From: Bin87 sp965220505
GTDB lineage: Bacteria; Chloroflexota; Dehalococcoidia; Lucifugimonadales; UBA3495
Direction of reading: 5' to 3'
Assembly (NCBI GenBank): GCA_965220505.1
Contig: CBDCQE010000001.1
Coordinates: 806,001 to 870,000, forward strand
DNA length: 64,000 nucleotides
Below the pieces are notes generated by a model, which searched no databases, was not told the origin of the DNA, and saw only the letters and a list, made by a program, of their open reading frames with translations. Shown piece after piece: positions 1 to 7,640 of this stretch; the stretch's first letter is position 1; every line of letters begins with the position of its first letter. A program made the position numbers and the translations under genes.

Positions 1-460
1 ACACCCACATTAAAATCAGGCCCACGGCGAAAGTCGGCGCCGACTGTCCTAATATGGCAAACATCTTGCCGCCGGCGTCAAACCAGGAGTCTTTCTTCAC
101 CGCCGATAAAACCCCGATGGGGAAGGCGATTATCCCCGTGACCACCAGGGCGAACGCCGAAAGCTGAATCGTGGCCGGCAACCGTTCCGCTATCAACTCG
201 AGCACCGGACGGTCCCAGCGGAAGGACACTCCCAGGTCGCCGGTCAGCAGGCGTCGCATATACGTGAAGTACTGGACATGGAGGGGCTTGTCGAGGCCCC
301 AGCTTTGGCGGAGGCGTTCGATCTGCTCTTTGCCAGCCTCGTCGTCCAGGATGGCCGCCAGCGGGTCGCCCGCCACGCGTGACAGGGCGAAGACGATGAG
401 GCTGATGACGAACACCGCCAGCAGTCCCTGCAAAATCCTCAGCACGATAAATCGTTGCAT
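1..460 (-). CDS. Peptide-type ABC transporter permease (DppB/OppB family), partial
   Basis: Inner-membrane permease of a dipeptide/oligopeptide/nickel-type ABC importer. It reads off the left edge, so only about the first 153 residues are visible. The start ATG is at 460-458. The protein opens MQRFIVLRILQGLLAVF, a first membrane helix over about residues 5-27, followed by the family's usual DPLAAIL and a periplasmic stretch containing RLRQSWGLDKPL and YFTYMRRLLTGDLGVSF. The typical ERLPATIQLSAFALV helix comes next. It lies 142 bp downstream of a family-5 binding lipoprotein on the same strand, so it is probably the membrane half of that importer. The substrate cannot be told from the sequence. 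The family call is firm; the protein is cut by the window edge, not broken. Confidence 0.88.
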   Translation of the reverse strand, partial: MQRFIVLRILQGLLAVFVISLIVFALSRVAGDPLAAILDDEAGKEQIERLRQSWGLDKPLHVQYFTYMRRLLTGDLGVSFRWDRPVLELIAERLPATIQLSAFALVVTGIIAFPIGVLSAVKKDSWFDAGGKMFAILGQSAPTFAVGLILMWV

Positions 461-602
461 TTTTCTGACCCCACTTACAGTCCCGTCGGTTGCGCGGTAT
501 CCGTAGATCCGCCCGAATCTTCAGTGCGTGGCGCTGCCTTGCCCCTGACGCCGCACCCTCCGCGCGGCGCCAGCGGCGATTGCTAGAATACGCGGGCTTG
601 CA

Positions 603-2540
603 CTATTCACGTACGCCCTTCACGTATTCCAGGTAAATGAATGTCCCGTTGTTGGGGCCAAGGAAGACGTACTCGGCCACGACATCGGGGTCTATGGTGG
701 CGCTGATGGGAAGTGTCCATCCTGGTATCACGCCAACCTGCTCGTAGATCTCGTCCGAGACCTTCTGCCACAAATGGGTAGCGTCGGATTCATTCAATGC
801 CCGGAGAGCCTGTTCCTTGTAATTCTGGATGTCGTCGCTGGTGTACATGCGGAAGAAGCGTTCCGCGCTGTAGTAGAAGTGGACGCGGGTGTCGATGGGC
901 GCTGCGGGACCGCGGTGCGGGTAGATGCAGCAGTCGGTGTTAAGGCCGCGATACTCGTTGCGCCAGTTGGAGAACTCAATGGGCTCGATCGTCGGGTCCA
1001 ACCCGATCTGCGACCAGTAGGCAGACATCGCCTCCAGCATGTCCGGGATTTCAGGAACGCCGCCCAGCGGGTATGAGATCACCCGGAAGGAGAACCCATT
1101 AGGGAAGCCGGCCTCGGCCAACAACTGTTTCGCAGCCTCGGGGTCGTAGCCGTAGTATTCGTCCCACTTGTCTTCCCATGCCGGGTTGTATCCGGCCGGG
1201 AAGTCGGGCACGATGCCGCCGATCCAGTGGTGTTCGCCGGCGCCCCCGAAGATGGCTTCGTTGATGGCGTCGCGGTCAATCGCCTTGTTCATGGCGATGC
1301 GGACCGTGCGCCCGGTATCGCCGGGAATGCTCCACGGTAATTCTTCGTCGCGATGGCCCACGATATCGTAATCTTCCACGTACCCTTCCGGTGTCTCGCC
1401 CGTGGAGTAGTACAGGCCACCAAAGATCGCCCAAGCCATGGTGGCCGTCACCGATGAGTCGACGACTTCGAGGCCGTCATCTATCGCATCCTGCAGCAGC
1501 GCTCGGTTTACCGACCCGATGTGCGCCTCCCGGGCCTGCATGATCGCTAGGCGGGTGGCCGGTTCCCGAACATCCTTGATCTCGATTTCGCTGAAATCCG
1601 GGTCAACGCGCCAATGATCGTAGCTCACCTCGGACCATTGCCAGCCGACGCCCTCTTCGAAGCTCACGTATTCGTAGGGGCCGGTCCGGGCTGATTTTTC
1701 CGCCACGAAGTCCCGGCTCGCCAGGCAGTAACCCAGGTCAAGACCCGCTTCGTTATTTCCGTAGTCTGCCGCACCATTGGGGCAGGCCTGGTCCCATTGA
1801 GCCTTGCTGCTAATGGGCATGCCACGGAACCCGGACAGCCAATAGACGAAGTCCACGGCCGGGCGTTTCAGCATCTGCATATTCAGCTCGTAGTCGTTCA
1901 CGATGTCCACAGCCGCACCCGGGTTGGACCGGAAATAGTCCGAATAGGAAGCACGGCAGTCGGGATTGGTGTAGTAAGCAAGAGAATGTTGCACGTCCTG
2001 GGCGGTGAACTCGCCCCAATCGTCATGCCAGCGGACGCCCTGGCGCAGCTTGAAATTCCAGACCATTCCGTCATCCGAAATGCTCCATTCCGTTGCCAGC
2101 GTCGGTTCGTACTCACCGTTATAACGATTCGCGTCGATCATGAATTCCATGGACATACGGTAATTCACCACGCCCGAGCCGGTCACCTCGCAATCCAGCA
2201 TCGACTCCAGGGACGGCGGGTCCAGCACCACGATGAGCCGTTCCGAAACCAACTCTCCTTCTTGTTGGGTTGGCACGGCAGTCGGCCTGGGCGTAGCGCC
2301 CAGTACGGATGCGCGCTGCGTGGGAGTGGGGAGCGCTGCAGCGGCAACCGGGGTGTTGGTCGCGCGCACTACCGGGGTATTGGTGGGCGCTTCCACCTGA
2401 GGAGCCGCCGCAGTTGCCGGTGCCTGCTGCACTGGGGCCGCGGACTCTTCGGCACCGCCACACGCCACCAGGAAAACCGTGAGGGTCAAGGTTGCGATCA
2501 AAGCGATTGCCGGAAGTTTCAATTGCCGTCTGATTGACAT
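603..2540 (-). CDS. ABC transporter substrate-binding lipoprotein, family 5 (copy 1)
   Basis: Extracytoplasmic solute-binding lipoprotein of a peptide/nickel-type importer (SBP family 5, DppA/OppA-like), 645 aa. I chose the ATG at 2540 because a GGAGAG ribosome site sits just upstream and the N-terminus then gives a classic lipoprotein signal: MSIRRQLK, a hydrophobic core, then lipobox FLVAC followed by GG. A Pro/Ala/Thr-rich linker (about residues 30-95) precedes the binding domain. Family features include YEPTLATEWSISDDG, WNFKLRQGVRWHDDWGEFTA, the central VRIAMNKAIDRDAINEAIF, and YDPEAAKQLLAEAGFPNGF. It is strongly similar along its length to the neighbouring gene at 2963-4942, down to a shared C-terminus (YLEYVKGVRE), so the two are tandem paralogues. 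The ligand is unknown. Confidence 0.9.
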   Translation of the reverse strand: MSIRRQLKLPAIALIATLTLTVFLVACGGAEESAAPVQQAPATAAAPQVEAPTNTPVVRATNTPVAAAALPTPTQRASVLGATPRPTAVPTQQEGELVSERLIVVLDPPSLESMLDCEVTGSGVVNYRMSMEFMIDANRYNGEYEPTLATEWSISDDGMVWNFKLRQGVRWHDDWGEFTAQDVQHSLAYYTNPDCRASYSDYFRSNPGAAVDIVNDYELNMQMLKRPAVDFVYWLSGFRGMPISSKAQWDQACPNGAADYGNNEAGLDLGYCLASRDFVAEKSARTGPYEYVSFEEGVGWQWSEVSYDHWRVDPDFSEIEIKDVREPATRLAIMQAREAHIGSVNRALLQDAIDDGLEVVDSSVTATMAWAIFGGLYYSTGETPEGYVEDYDIVGHRDEELPWSIPGDTGRTVRIAMNKAIDRDAINEAIFGGAGEHHWIGGIVPDFPAGYNPAWEDKWDEYYGYDPEAAKQLLAEAGFPNGFSFRVISYPLGGVPEIPDMLEAMSAYWSQIGLDPTIEPIEFSNWRNEYRGLNTDCCIYPHRGPAAPIDTRVHFYYSAERFFRMYTSDDIQNYKEQALRALNESDATHLWQKVSDEIYEQVGVIPGWTLPISATIDPDVVAEYVFLGPNNGTFIYLEYVKGVRE

Positions 2541-2627
2541 AGTCTCTCCGAGGTTCTCGTCCCGTTGGAAATTCTTGACCTGATCGGCGTACGGCAGCGG
2601 CGGGTGCAACTACCCGACAGCGAAGGC

Positions 2628-2657
2628 AATATAGGAAAATTGGTCAAGCCGAGTCAA
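2628..2657 (-). promoter_or_regulatory. Sigma-70-type promoter of binding-protein copy 1
   Basis: On the minus strand TTGACT (2657-2652) is followed, after exactly 18 bases, by TATATT (2633-2628). The predicted start near 2620 would leave a leader of about 80 nt before the ATG at 2540. The same -35/18/-10 arrangement is found at the same distance from copy 2, which supports its being functional. Confidence 0.7.
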
Positions 2658-2786
2658 ACGTGCCATAAGGCGTATCATGTACGAAAATCGTAACCATTCA
2701 ACAATACGTAACCAACACCCGCCATGTTATTGCGAAAAAGGTCACAAAATGACGGTGATGATTGCGAGATGCTAACGGCCTGTCAT

Positions 2787-2840
2787 CATTATTATCAATA
2801 CACAATATAATCAATTGCGATGTATCAGGATCAGCGATAA
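2787..2840 (-). repeat. Upstream conserved element, copy A (partner at 5189-5245)
   Basis: An AT-rich segment of about 54 bp. It shares GATGTATC, AATATAA and a terminal GATAA with 5189-5245, and aligns over nearly its whole length with few gaps. Its outer edge is 300 bp upstream of the copy-1 ATG; the partner's edge is 303 bp upstream of the copy-2 ATG. Preservation at matched distance suggests a duplicated operator or upstream activating region, although simple common ancestry of the duplication would also explain it. Confidence 0.55.
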
Positions 2841-2899
2841 TGCGATCGCCGTGAGAGTTTCCAATTATCCCGTGCGATGGTCCGGGTGATGCGATGCGC

Positions 2900-2938
2900 G
2901 GCCCCTGACGCCACGATTTGGGCGCAGCGTCAGGGGCC
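2900..2938 (-). terminator. Palindrome downstream of binding-protein copy 2
   Basis: GGCCCCTGACGC (2900-2911) is the exact complement of GCGTCAGGGGCC (2927-2938), with a 15-nt loop between. It begins 25 bp after the copy-2 stop codon. No U tract follows on the minus strand, so it may act as an mRNA end-stabiliser or a factor-dependent stop rather than a classic intrinsic terminator. Confidence 0.5.
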
Positions 2939-2962
2939 ACTGTCAGGGCATGAGGACCGGCT

Positions 2963-4942
2963 CTACTCGCGCACGCCCTTCACGTATTCGAGGTAGATGA
3001 AGCTGCCTTGGTTGGGGCCCAGGAAGACGTACTCGGCCACAACGTCCGGGTCGATGGTTGCGCTGATGGGCATCGTCCATCCGGGGATGGTTCCCACTTC
3101 GTAGAAGATTTCGTCAGAAACCTTCTGCCAGTCGGAGGTGGCATCAGCCTCGTTCAGGGCTCGCAGAGCCTTGTTCTTGTGCTCCTGGATGGCGTCGCTG
3201 GTATACGCGCGGAAGAACCGCTCGGCGCTGAAGTAGAAGTGCACGCGGGTGTCGATGGGCGCCGCCGGGCCGCGGAACCCGTATATGCAGCAGTCGGTGT
3301 CAAGTCCGCGATAGTGGTTGCGCCAGTTTGAGAACTCGATCGGATCCAGCTCCGGGTCGAGACCGATTTCAGACCAGAACTTGGCCATAGCTTCCATCTG
3401 GTCGGGCAACTCGGGCACGCCACCCAGCACGAACACCGGCACGCGGAACGAGAACCCGTTGGGATAGCCGGCTTCGACCAGCAATTCGCGCGCCTTGTCA
3501 GGGTCATATCCGTAAAGCTCGTCCCACTTGGCCTCCCATTCCGGATTGAAGCCAGCTGGGAAGTCAGGTACCAGGGTGGCTACCCACTGCCGTCCGCCTA
3601 CGCCTTTGTAGATGGCTTCGTTGATCTGGTCGCGGTCGATCGCCTTGTTCATCGCCATGCGAACCAGCTTTCCCGATTCAGTGGGTTCGTTCCAGGGCAT
3701 CATCTCGTCCCGGGCGGCCACGATATCGTACTCTGACCTGATATCTGCCTGTTCTTCGGCGGAGAGATCGGTCGGGATGCCTGCGCTGCCGGTGGAGAAG
3801 TACATACCGCCGAACAGGGCGAACGCCGTCACTGACCTTACGGAACTGTCAACCACCTCGAGGCCGTCGTCAACGGCGTCCTGGATCAAGGCCCGGTTGA
3901 TGGTGGCGATATGTCCTTCACGAGCCTGCATGATGGCCAGTCGGGTAGCCGATTCACGGACGTCCTTGATTTCGATCTCGGCAAAGTCAGAATTCACTCG
4001 CCAATGGTCATAGTCAACGCGCCTCCATTCCCAGCCTACGCCCTCCTGGAAGCTCACGAATTCATAAGGTCCGGTGCGCGCGGGTTTTGCAGCCACCGCA
4101 TCCCGACTTTGGATGCAATAGTTGAGGGGCAAACCGGCTTCGTTGGTCCCGTAATCAGCTTCACCGTTCGGGCAGTTTTGGTCCCACTGGGCCTTGCTGC
4201 TGTGCGGGATGCCACGATATCCGGAGTACCAGTAGACGAAGTCGACGGCGGGGCGGCGCTTCATGTGGATGTTCACTTCGTAGTCGTTGACGACTTCCAC
4301 CTCGCCGCCCGGGTCACTGCGGAAGTAGTCGGAGTAGGAGGCGCGGCAATCCGGGTTGGTGTAGTACGCCATGGAGTGCACTACGTCTTTGGCGGTGAAC
4401 TCGCCCCAGTCGTCATGCCAGCGTACGCCCTGGCGGAGCTTGAAGTTCCAGGTCCGGCCATCGTCACTGATGCCCCATTCCGTCGCCAACATGGGTTCGT
4501 ATGACCCGTCGAAGCGACTGGCGTCGACCATCCACTCCGCGGACATGCGGTAGTTGAGAACGCCGGAGCCGGTTACCTCGCAGTCCAGCATCGACTCCAG
4601 CGACGGCGGATCGGCGACCAGGATCAGCCGGTCGGTCACCAGCTCACCCTCTGTGATCGGGGCAAGCGTGGGCCGGGGCGTGGCCTGGAGCACAGATGCG
4701 CGCTGTGTCGGAGTGGGCAACACGTTGCCCGCGGTCGGCGTGTTGGTCGCCCGCACCACCGGCGTGTTGGTGGGCGCCGCCGCCTGAGGAGCCGCAGGTG
4801 CCGCTGGAGCCGCGGCGGCGGGCGCGGCCGCCGGAGCAGCCGGCTGTTCGGCCGCACCACCACAGGCCACCACGACGGTGGCACATGCCAGTGCGGCGAT
4901 CAATGCGATACTCGGAAATTTCAAGAACCATTTCGCTCGCAT
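2963..4942 (-). CDS. ABC transporter substrate-binding lipoprotein, family 5 (copy 2)
   Basis: Second solute-binding lipoprotein of the same SBP family 5 type, 659 aa. The ATG at 4942 is preferred over one six bases upstream because it stands 7 nt from the GGAG site; an in-frame extension to 5077 would run back through the promoter. The N-terminus has a basic start, a hydrophobic core and lipobox VVVAC before GG, then a long Ala/Pro linker (about residues 32-70). The binding domain shows YEPMLATEWGISDDG, LRQGVRWHDDWGEFTA and VRMAMNKAIDRDQINEAIY. Compared with copy 1, the main differences are the longer Ala/Pro linker and an insertion near IPTDLSAEEQADIRSEYD. Probably both copies serve the same permeases with different ligands or affinities; that is inference. 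Confidence 0.9.
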   Translation of the reverse strand: MRAKWFLKFPSIALIAALACATVVVACGGAAEQPAAPAAAPAAAAPAAPAAPQAAAPTNTPVVRATNTPTAGNVLPTPTQRASVLQATPRPTLAPITEGELVTDRLILVADPPSLESMLDCEVTGSGVLNYRMSAEWMVDASRFDGSYEPMLATEWGISDDGRTWNFKLRQGVRWHDDWGEFTAKDVVHSMAYYTNPDCRASYSDYFRSDPGGEVEVVNDYEVNIHMKRRPAVDFVYWYSGYRGIPHSSKAQWDQNCPNGEADYGTNEAGLPLNYCIQSRDAVAAKPARTGPYEFVSFQEGVGWEWRRVDYDHWRVNSDFAEIEIKDVRESATRLAIMQAREGHIATINRALIQDAVDDGLEVVDSSVRSVTAFALFGGMYFSTGSAGIPTDLSAEEQADIRSEYDIVAARDEMMPWNEPTESGKLVRMAMNKAIDRDQINEAIYKGVGGRQWVATLVPDFPAGFNPEWEAKWDELYGYDPDKARELLVEAGYPNGFSFRVPVFVLGGVPELPDQMEAMAKFWSEIGLDPELDPIEFSNWRNHYRGLDTDCCIYGFRGPAAPIDTRVHFYFSAERFFRAYTSDAIQEHKNKALRALNEADATSDWQKVSDEIFYEVGTIPGWTMPISATIDPDVVAEYVFLGPNQGSFIYLEYVKGVRE

Positions 4943-5032
4943 GTGCATTCTCCAAGGATTGTTTGGTACGAAATTCCTCACACCTGTACAGGCACCGGAA
5001 ACGACGCCACCCCCCTCCAAATTTGCGCTCGC

Positions 5033-5062
5033 AATATAGGCAATATCAATTGCGGCCGTCAA
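5033..5062 (-). promoter_or_regulatory. Sigma-70-type promoter of binding-protein copy 2
   Basis: On the minus strand TTGACG (5062-5057), an 18-base spacer and TATATT (5038-5033). The predicted start near 5025 gives a leader of about 80 nt to the ATG at 4942. Spacer length, -10 hexamer and distance to the gene match copy 1. Confidence 0.7.
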
Positions 5063-5188
5063 TCGGCGCGAAAGCAACCATTATTACGGTTATCGACACA
5101 ACAATGGGATGACACGATTGTTATCGTCAATTCCTTTCGGAATGCGGGATAAACGCGCCGTCGACTTTACGAGTTGATGGTACATTTG

Positions 5189-5245
5189 CATTGTTATTAC
5201 GAATATGTAATATAACGACTGGTGATGTATCGGAGCCAGTGATAA
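5189..5245 (-). repeat. Upstream conserved element, copy B (partner at 2787-2840)
   Basis: Partner of the element at 2787-2840. The outer half (GTGATGTATC through GATAA) matches 18 of 24 positions and the AATATAA block is intact. It lies about 130 bp upstream of the copy-2 promoter, at the same offset as copy A. Confidence 0.55.
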
Positions 5246-5252
5246 CCATCAT

Positions 5253-5297
5253 GCAGTACCGGCGTTGCGCCCGCTTGTAGCGCAACGCCGGTACTGC
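5253..5297 (-). terminator. Perfect 18-bp palindrome after the LLM oxidoreductase gene
   Basis: 5253-5270 and 5280-5297 are exact reverse complements (core ACCGGCGTTGCGC / GCGCAACGCCGGT) around a 9-nt loop. It begins 29 bp after the stop at 5327. No U tract follows on the minus strand. Confidence 0.55.
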
Positions 5298-5326
5298 CGA
5301 CGAGAGTTGGCGGCCGGGAGGCGAAG

Positions 5327-6169
5327 TTACATGACGGCTTCCGCGATCCGGTCGATCTCGTCCAACGCGCTGGCATTGGTCGTGTCCCCGAGCCTGATGA
5401 TCACGCGGTTAGCGCCAGCGTCTTCGAAGCGGGAGAGCGCGTCGCGGTCCGGCGCCTGACCGAATACCGTGATGTCGATGCTTGATGGATCCCGACCCGA
5501 GGCCTCGGCCAGTTCGTCGATAGCGGCCTTGCCGGCGGCGATCTGGTCGGGGCTCGCCGCGGTGGGCATCCAGCCGTCACCCCATCGGGCGACGCGGCGG
5601 AAGACGTTGCGCGCGTTGCCGCCCAGAAGCACCGGAGGGCCGCCCTCCTGCGCGGGTTTCGGATTGCATTGAACCGCCGGGAAGTCGTAGTACTGGCCGT
5701 GGTATTCCGCGGCGTCCTGGGTCCACAGCGCGCGCATCACCTCGATGGCTTCGCGGGCTTGCGTCCACCGGTGGTCGAAATCGCCGCCCATGATCTCGGT
5801 TTCCTCGCGCAACCATCCCGTGCCGATTCCCAGGATGAATCGGCCGCCCGAAAACCTGTCGAGGGTCGATATGGCCCCGGCGAGCACCAGGGGGTTGCGC
5901 TCGGGAATGAGCGTAATGCCCGTACCCAACTTGATCCGGCTCGTCACCGCCGACGCCCGGGCGAGCCCTATATAAGGATCGCCCATGTCCGCCATGTACG
6001 GGGGAATGGAGCCGTCCGGCGAACCCGGATATTTCGAATCGGAATGGACCGGCATCACCGGATGCTCGGGCAGCCATATTGACTCGAACCCGGCGCTTTC
6101 AGCCCGCGCGGCGATATCCGCCACGTCGATCGAGTTGGTCGAGATTGACATATTCAAGCCGATGTCCAT
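5327..6169 (-). CDS. LLM-class F420-dependent oxidoreductase (TIGR03619-like)
   Basis: Luciferase-like monooxygenase superfamily enzyme, 280 aa, cytoplasmic. It probably uses F420 or FMN to oxidise or reduce a small organic substrate. Visible features are the N-terminal strand MDIGLNMSIST, ESIWLPEHPVMPV, IKLGTGITLIPERNPLVLA, FSGGRFILGIGTGWLREE, and the helix EAIEVMRALWTQDAAEYHG, all typical of the Rv2161c-like F420 group. I start at the second of two adjacent ATGs (6169), five bases after GGAGG; the frame is open to 6241 but without support. It is divergent from the GYD gene across an intergenic region of about 160 bp. The exact substrate and cofactor cannot be read from the sequence. Confidence 0.85.
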   Translation of the reverse strand: MDIGLNMSISTNSIDVADIAARAESAGFESIWLPEHPVMPVHSDSKYPGSPDGSIPPYMADMGDPYIGLARASAVTSRIKLGTGITLIPERNPLVLAGAISTLDRFSGGRFILGIGTGWLREETEIMGGDFDHRWTQAREAIEVMRALWTQDAAEYHGQYYDFPAVQCNPKPAQEGGPPVLLGGNARNVFRRVARWGDGWMPTAASPDQIAAGKAAIDELAEASGRDPSSIDITVFGQAPDRDALSRFEDAGANRVIIRLGDTTNASALDEIDRIAEAVM

Positions 6170-6327
6170 CATTGCCTCCAGGTTCAGCAGCGGATCCCGC
6201 GTTCGGCCGGGATGATAGCACTGCGCCCGACGCGCGTCCATGCGGCATCCACGCCGCCCGATGATATACTTTCCAATGGAATTGTCTTCTTATCAATCAA
6301 TGCACGTTCATAATCAGGAACCCTGCT

Positions 6328-6717
6328 ATGCCCTTGTACGTAATGCTTGCCAGCTTCACGGGTCGCGGCCGGAGAATGGGCCAGGACAACCCCAACCTGC
6401 TGAGCGACGCCGCGAATGATGCGGAAACCCCCAACAGCAAAGTGCTGACCCAATACGCCGTGTTGGGACGCTACGATTTCGTCATCATCACCGAAGCCGA
6501 GGATAACCAGTCCGCCGCCAGGCTGTCGCTGGATCTGGGGGTGCGCGCCGGCCTGAATATCGAAACGCTTCCGGCGCTGCCTATCGGTGTCCTGTCCGAC
6601 GAGGAACACATCAGCATCCTGCGGGACGTGGCGGTCGCCCTCAACGTGCCCGGCGGGCCTGACGAGGCCGGCGAAGACACCGACGATTCCTGGCGGCTGC
6701 CCGACGACCCGGACTGA
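6328..6717 (+). CDS. GYD domain protein
   Basis: Small protein of 129 aa matching the GYD family (named for a Gly-Tyr-Asp motif; here GRYDFVIITEAED, about residues 48-60). The family has a ferredoxin-like alpha/beta fold seen in small stress-related dimers and has no settled function. The N-terminus MPLYVMLASFTGRGR is the usual first strand; the C-terminal 35 residues are acidic and probably disordered. It lies 30 bp upstream of thiD on the same strand and may be co-transcribed, and is divergent from an LLM oxidoreductase. The domain is confident; the role is unknown. Confidence 0.75.
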   Translation: MPLYVMLASFTGRGRRMGQDNPNLLSDAANDAETPNSKVLTQYAVLGRYDFVIITEAEDNQSAARLSLDLGVRAGLNIETLPALPIGVLSDEEHISILRDVAVALNVPGGPDEAGEDTDDSWRLPDDPD

Positions 6718-6747
6718 GCGGCTGCGAAACCGAAGGCGGTAACTGGT

Positions 6748-7545
6748 ATGGCCGATGTGCGCCCTCCCACCGTAATGACCATCGCCGGCTCTGACTCGGG
6801 TGGCGGCGCCGGCATCCAGGCGGACCTGAAAACCTTTTCTGCGCTGGGGGTGTTTGGCACGTCCACGCTCACGGCGATCACCGCTCAAAACACCTTGGGG
6901 GTCAGCGCGCTGCATGAGGTCCCCACCGACGTCATCGCCGCGCAAATCGACGCGGTGGTCACGGACATCGGGGCTGACGCGGTCAAGACGGGCATGTTGT
7001 CCTCCAGCGAGATCGTGGAAACGGTCGCCGAAGCCATCCGACGGCACGGCATCGAGAACCTGGTGGTTGACCCCGTGATGGTCGCCAAGAGCGGCGACCG
7101 TCTCCTCCGCGAGGAAGCCATCCAATCGATCTGCAACTCGCTGATACCGCTGGCGGCGGTGGTTACTCCCAACATTCCTGAAGCCGAAGATTTGACCGGG
7201 CTCAGTATCGAGTCCGATGACGATGTTCGGGAATCTGCGATGCGGATCGTGGCCATGGGGGCGCGGTCGGTGGTGGTCAAGGGAGGACACCGGGACGGTC
7301 CGCCCACCGACGTTCTGTACGACGGCAGCGAATTCCAGGAGTTCACCACGGATCGCATCCCGTCCACGAACACCCACGGGACCGGTTGTACCTTCGCGTC
7401 CGCGGTGGCGGCCGGGCTCGCCCATGGCTTGGACGTGCCGGGGGCGGTGGGCCGGGCAAAGGAGTACGTGACCGCCGCCATCCGCGCGTCGTATCCGATC
7501 GGACAGGGTCATGGCCCGCTGCACCACTTCCACGCGTATTGGTGA
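6748..7545 (+). CDS. thiD: Hydroxymethylpyrimidine/phosphomethylpyrimidine kinase
   Basis: Ribokinase-family enzyme of thiamine synthesis that phosphorylates HMP and then HMP-P to HMP-PP. At 265 aa it has the expected length. Diagnostic blocks are TIAGSDSGGGAGIQADLKTF (about residues 11-30), TAITAQNT, VDPVMVAKSGDRLL, TPNIPEAE, and the anion-hole/catalytic motif HGTGCTFASAVAAGLAHG near residue 210. It follows the GYD gene by 30 bp. No TPP riboswitch elements are visible in the short upstream gap, so it is either unregulated by thiamine or driven from further upstream. No other thi gene is in the window. Confidence 0.95.
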   Translation: MADVRPPTVMTIAGSDSGGGAGIQADLKTFSALGVFGTSTLTAITAQNTLGVSALHEVPTDVIAAQIDAVVTDIGADAVKTGMLSSSEIVETVAEAIRRHGIENLVVDPVMVAKSGDRLLREEAIQSICNSLIPLAAVVTPNIPEAEDLTGLSIESDDDVRESAMRIVAMGARSVVVKGGHRDGPPTDVLYDGSEFQEFTTDRIPSTNTHGTGCTFASAVAAGLAHGLDVPGAVGRAKEYVTAAIRASYPIGQGHGPLHHFHAYW

Positions 7546-7565
7546 AATCGGCGCTGCGTTATAAT
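7539..7565 (+). promoter_or_regulatory. Possible promoter upstream of ileS
   Basis: A perfect TATAAT (7560-7565) lies 15 bases after TTGGTG (7539-7544), which overlaps the end of thiD. The spacer is short, so strength is doubtful, but transcription from about 7572 would give a leader of roughly 70 nt. Confidence 0.4.
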
Positions 7566-7600
7566 CGGATTTCAATCAGGTTTTTGGGTTTTCTGCCAGC

Positions 7601-7618
7601 GTGCGGACCCATCCGCAC
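7601..7618 (+). other. Small hairpin in the ileS leader
   Basis: GTGCGGA and TCCGCAC form a perfect 7-bp stem around CCCA, ending 22 bp before the ileS start. No T-box consensus is present, so this is not a tRNA-sensing leader. It might be a weak terminator for thiD or a translation-modulating hairpin. Confidence 0.4.
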
Positions 7619-7640
7619 CCTACGATGAGGTAGTACCGCC

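Larger units (their letters stand above)
2541..2962. other. Intergenic/regulatory region between the two binding-protein genes
   Basis: This 422-bp stretch has no convincing gene. From left to right it holds the leader and sigma-70-type promoter of the copy-1 binding protein (2628-2657), an AT-rich segment repeated upstream of copy 2 (2787-2840), and a 12-bp-stem palindrome (2900-2938) that probably ends copy-2 transcription. An 80-codon reading frame at 2698-2940 (minus) has no start signal or recognisable domain and overlaps the repeat, so it is not called. Confidence 0.7.
4943..5326. other. Intergenic/regulatory region upstream of binding-protein copy 2
   Basis: A 384-bp stretch without a credible gene. 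It carries the copy-2 promoter (5033-5062), the second copy of the upstream element (5189-5245), and a perfect 18-bp-stem palindrome (5253-5297) just beyond the stop of the LLM oxidoreductase gene. Confidence 0.7.

Noticed and set aside
2698..2940. 80-codon minus-strand reading frame
   Set aside because: Overlaps the duplicated upstream element and a terminator-like palindrome and has no ribosome site.
6718..6747. Possible TPP riboswitch before thiD
   Set aside because: Only 30 bp separate thiD from the preceding gene and none of the thi-box sequence is present.
7566..7640. Possible T-box leader before ileS
   Set aside because: The leader is only about 70 nt and lacks the T-box sequence and specifier stem; only a 7-bp hairpin is present.
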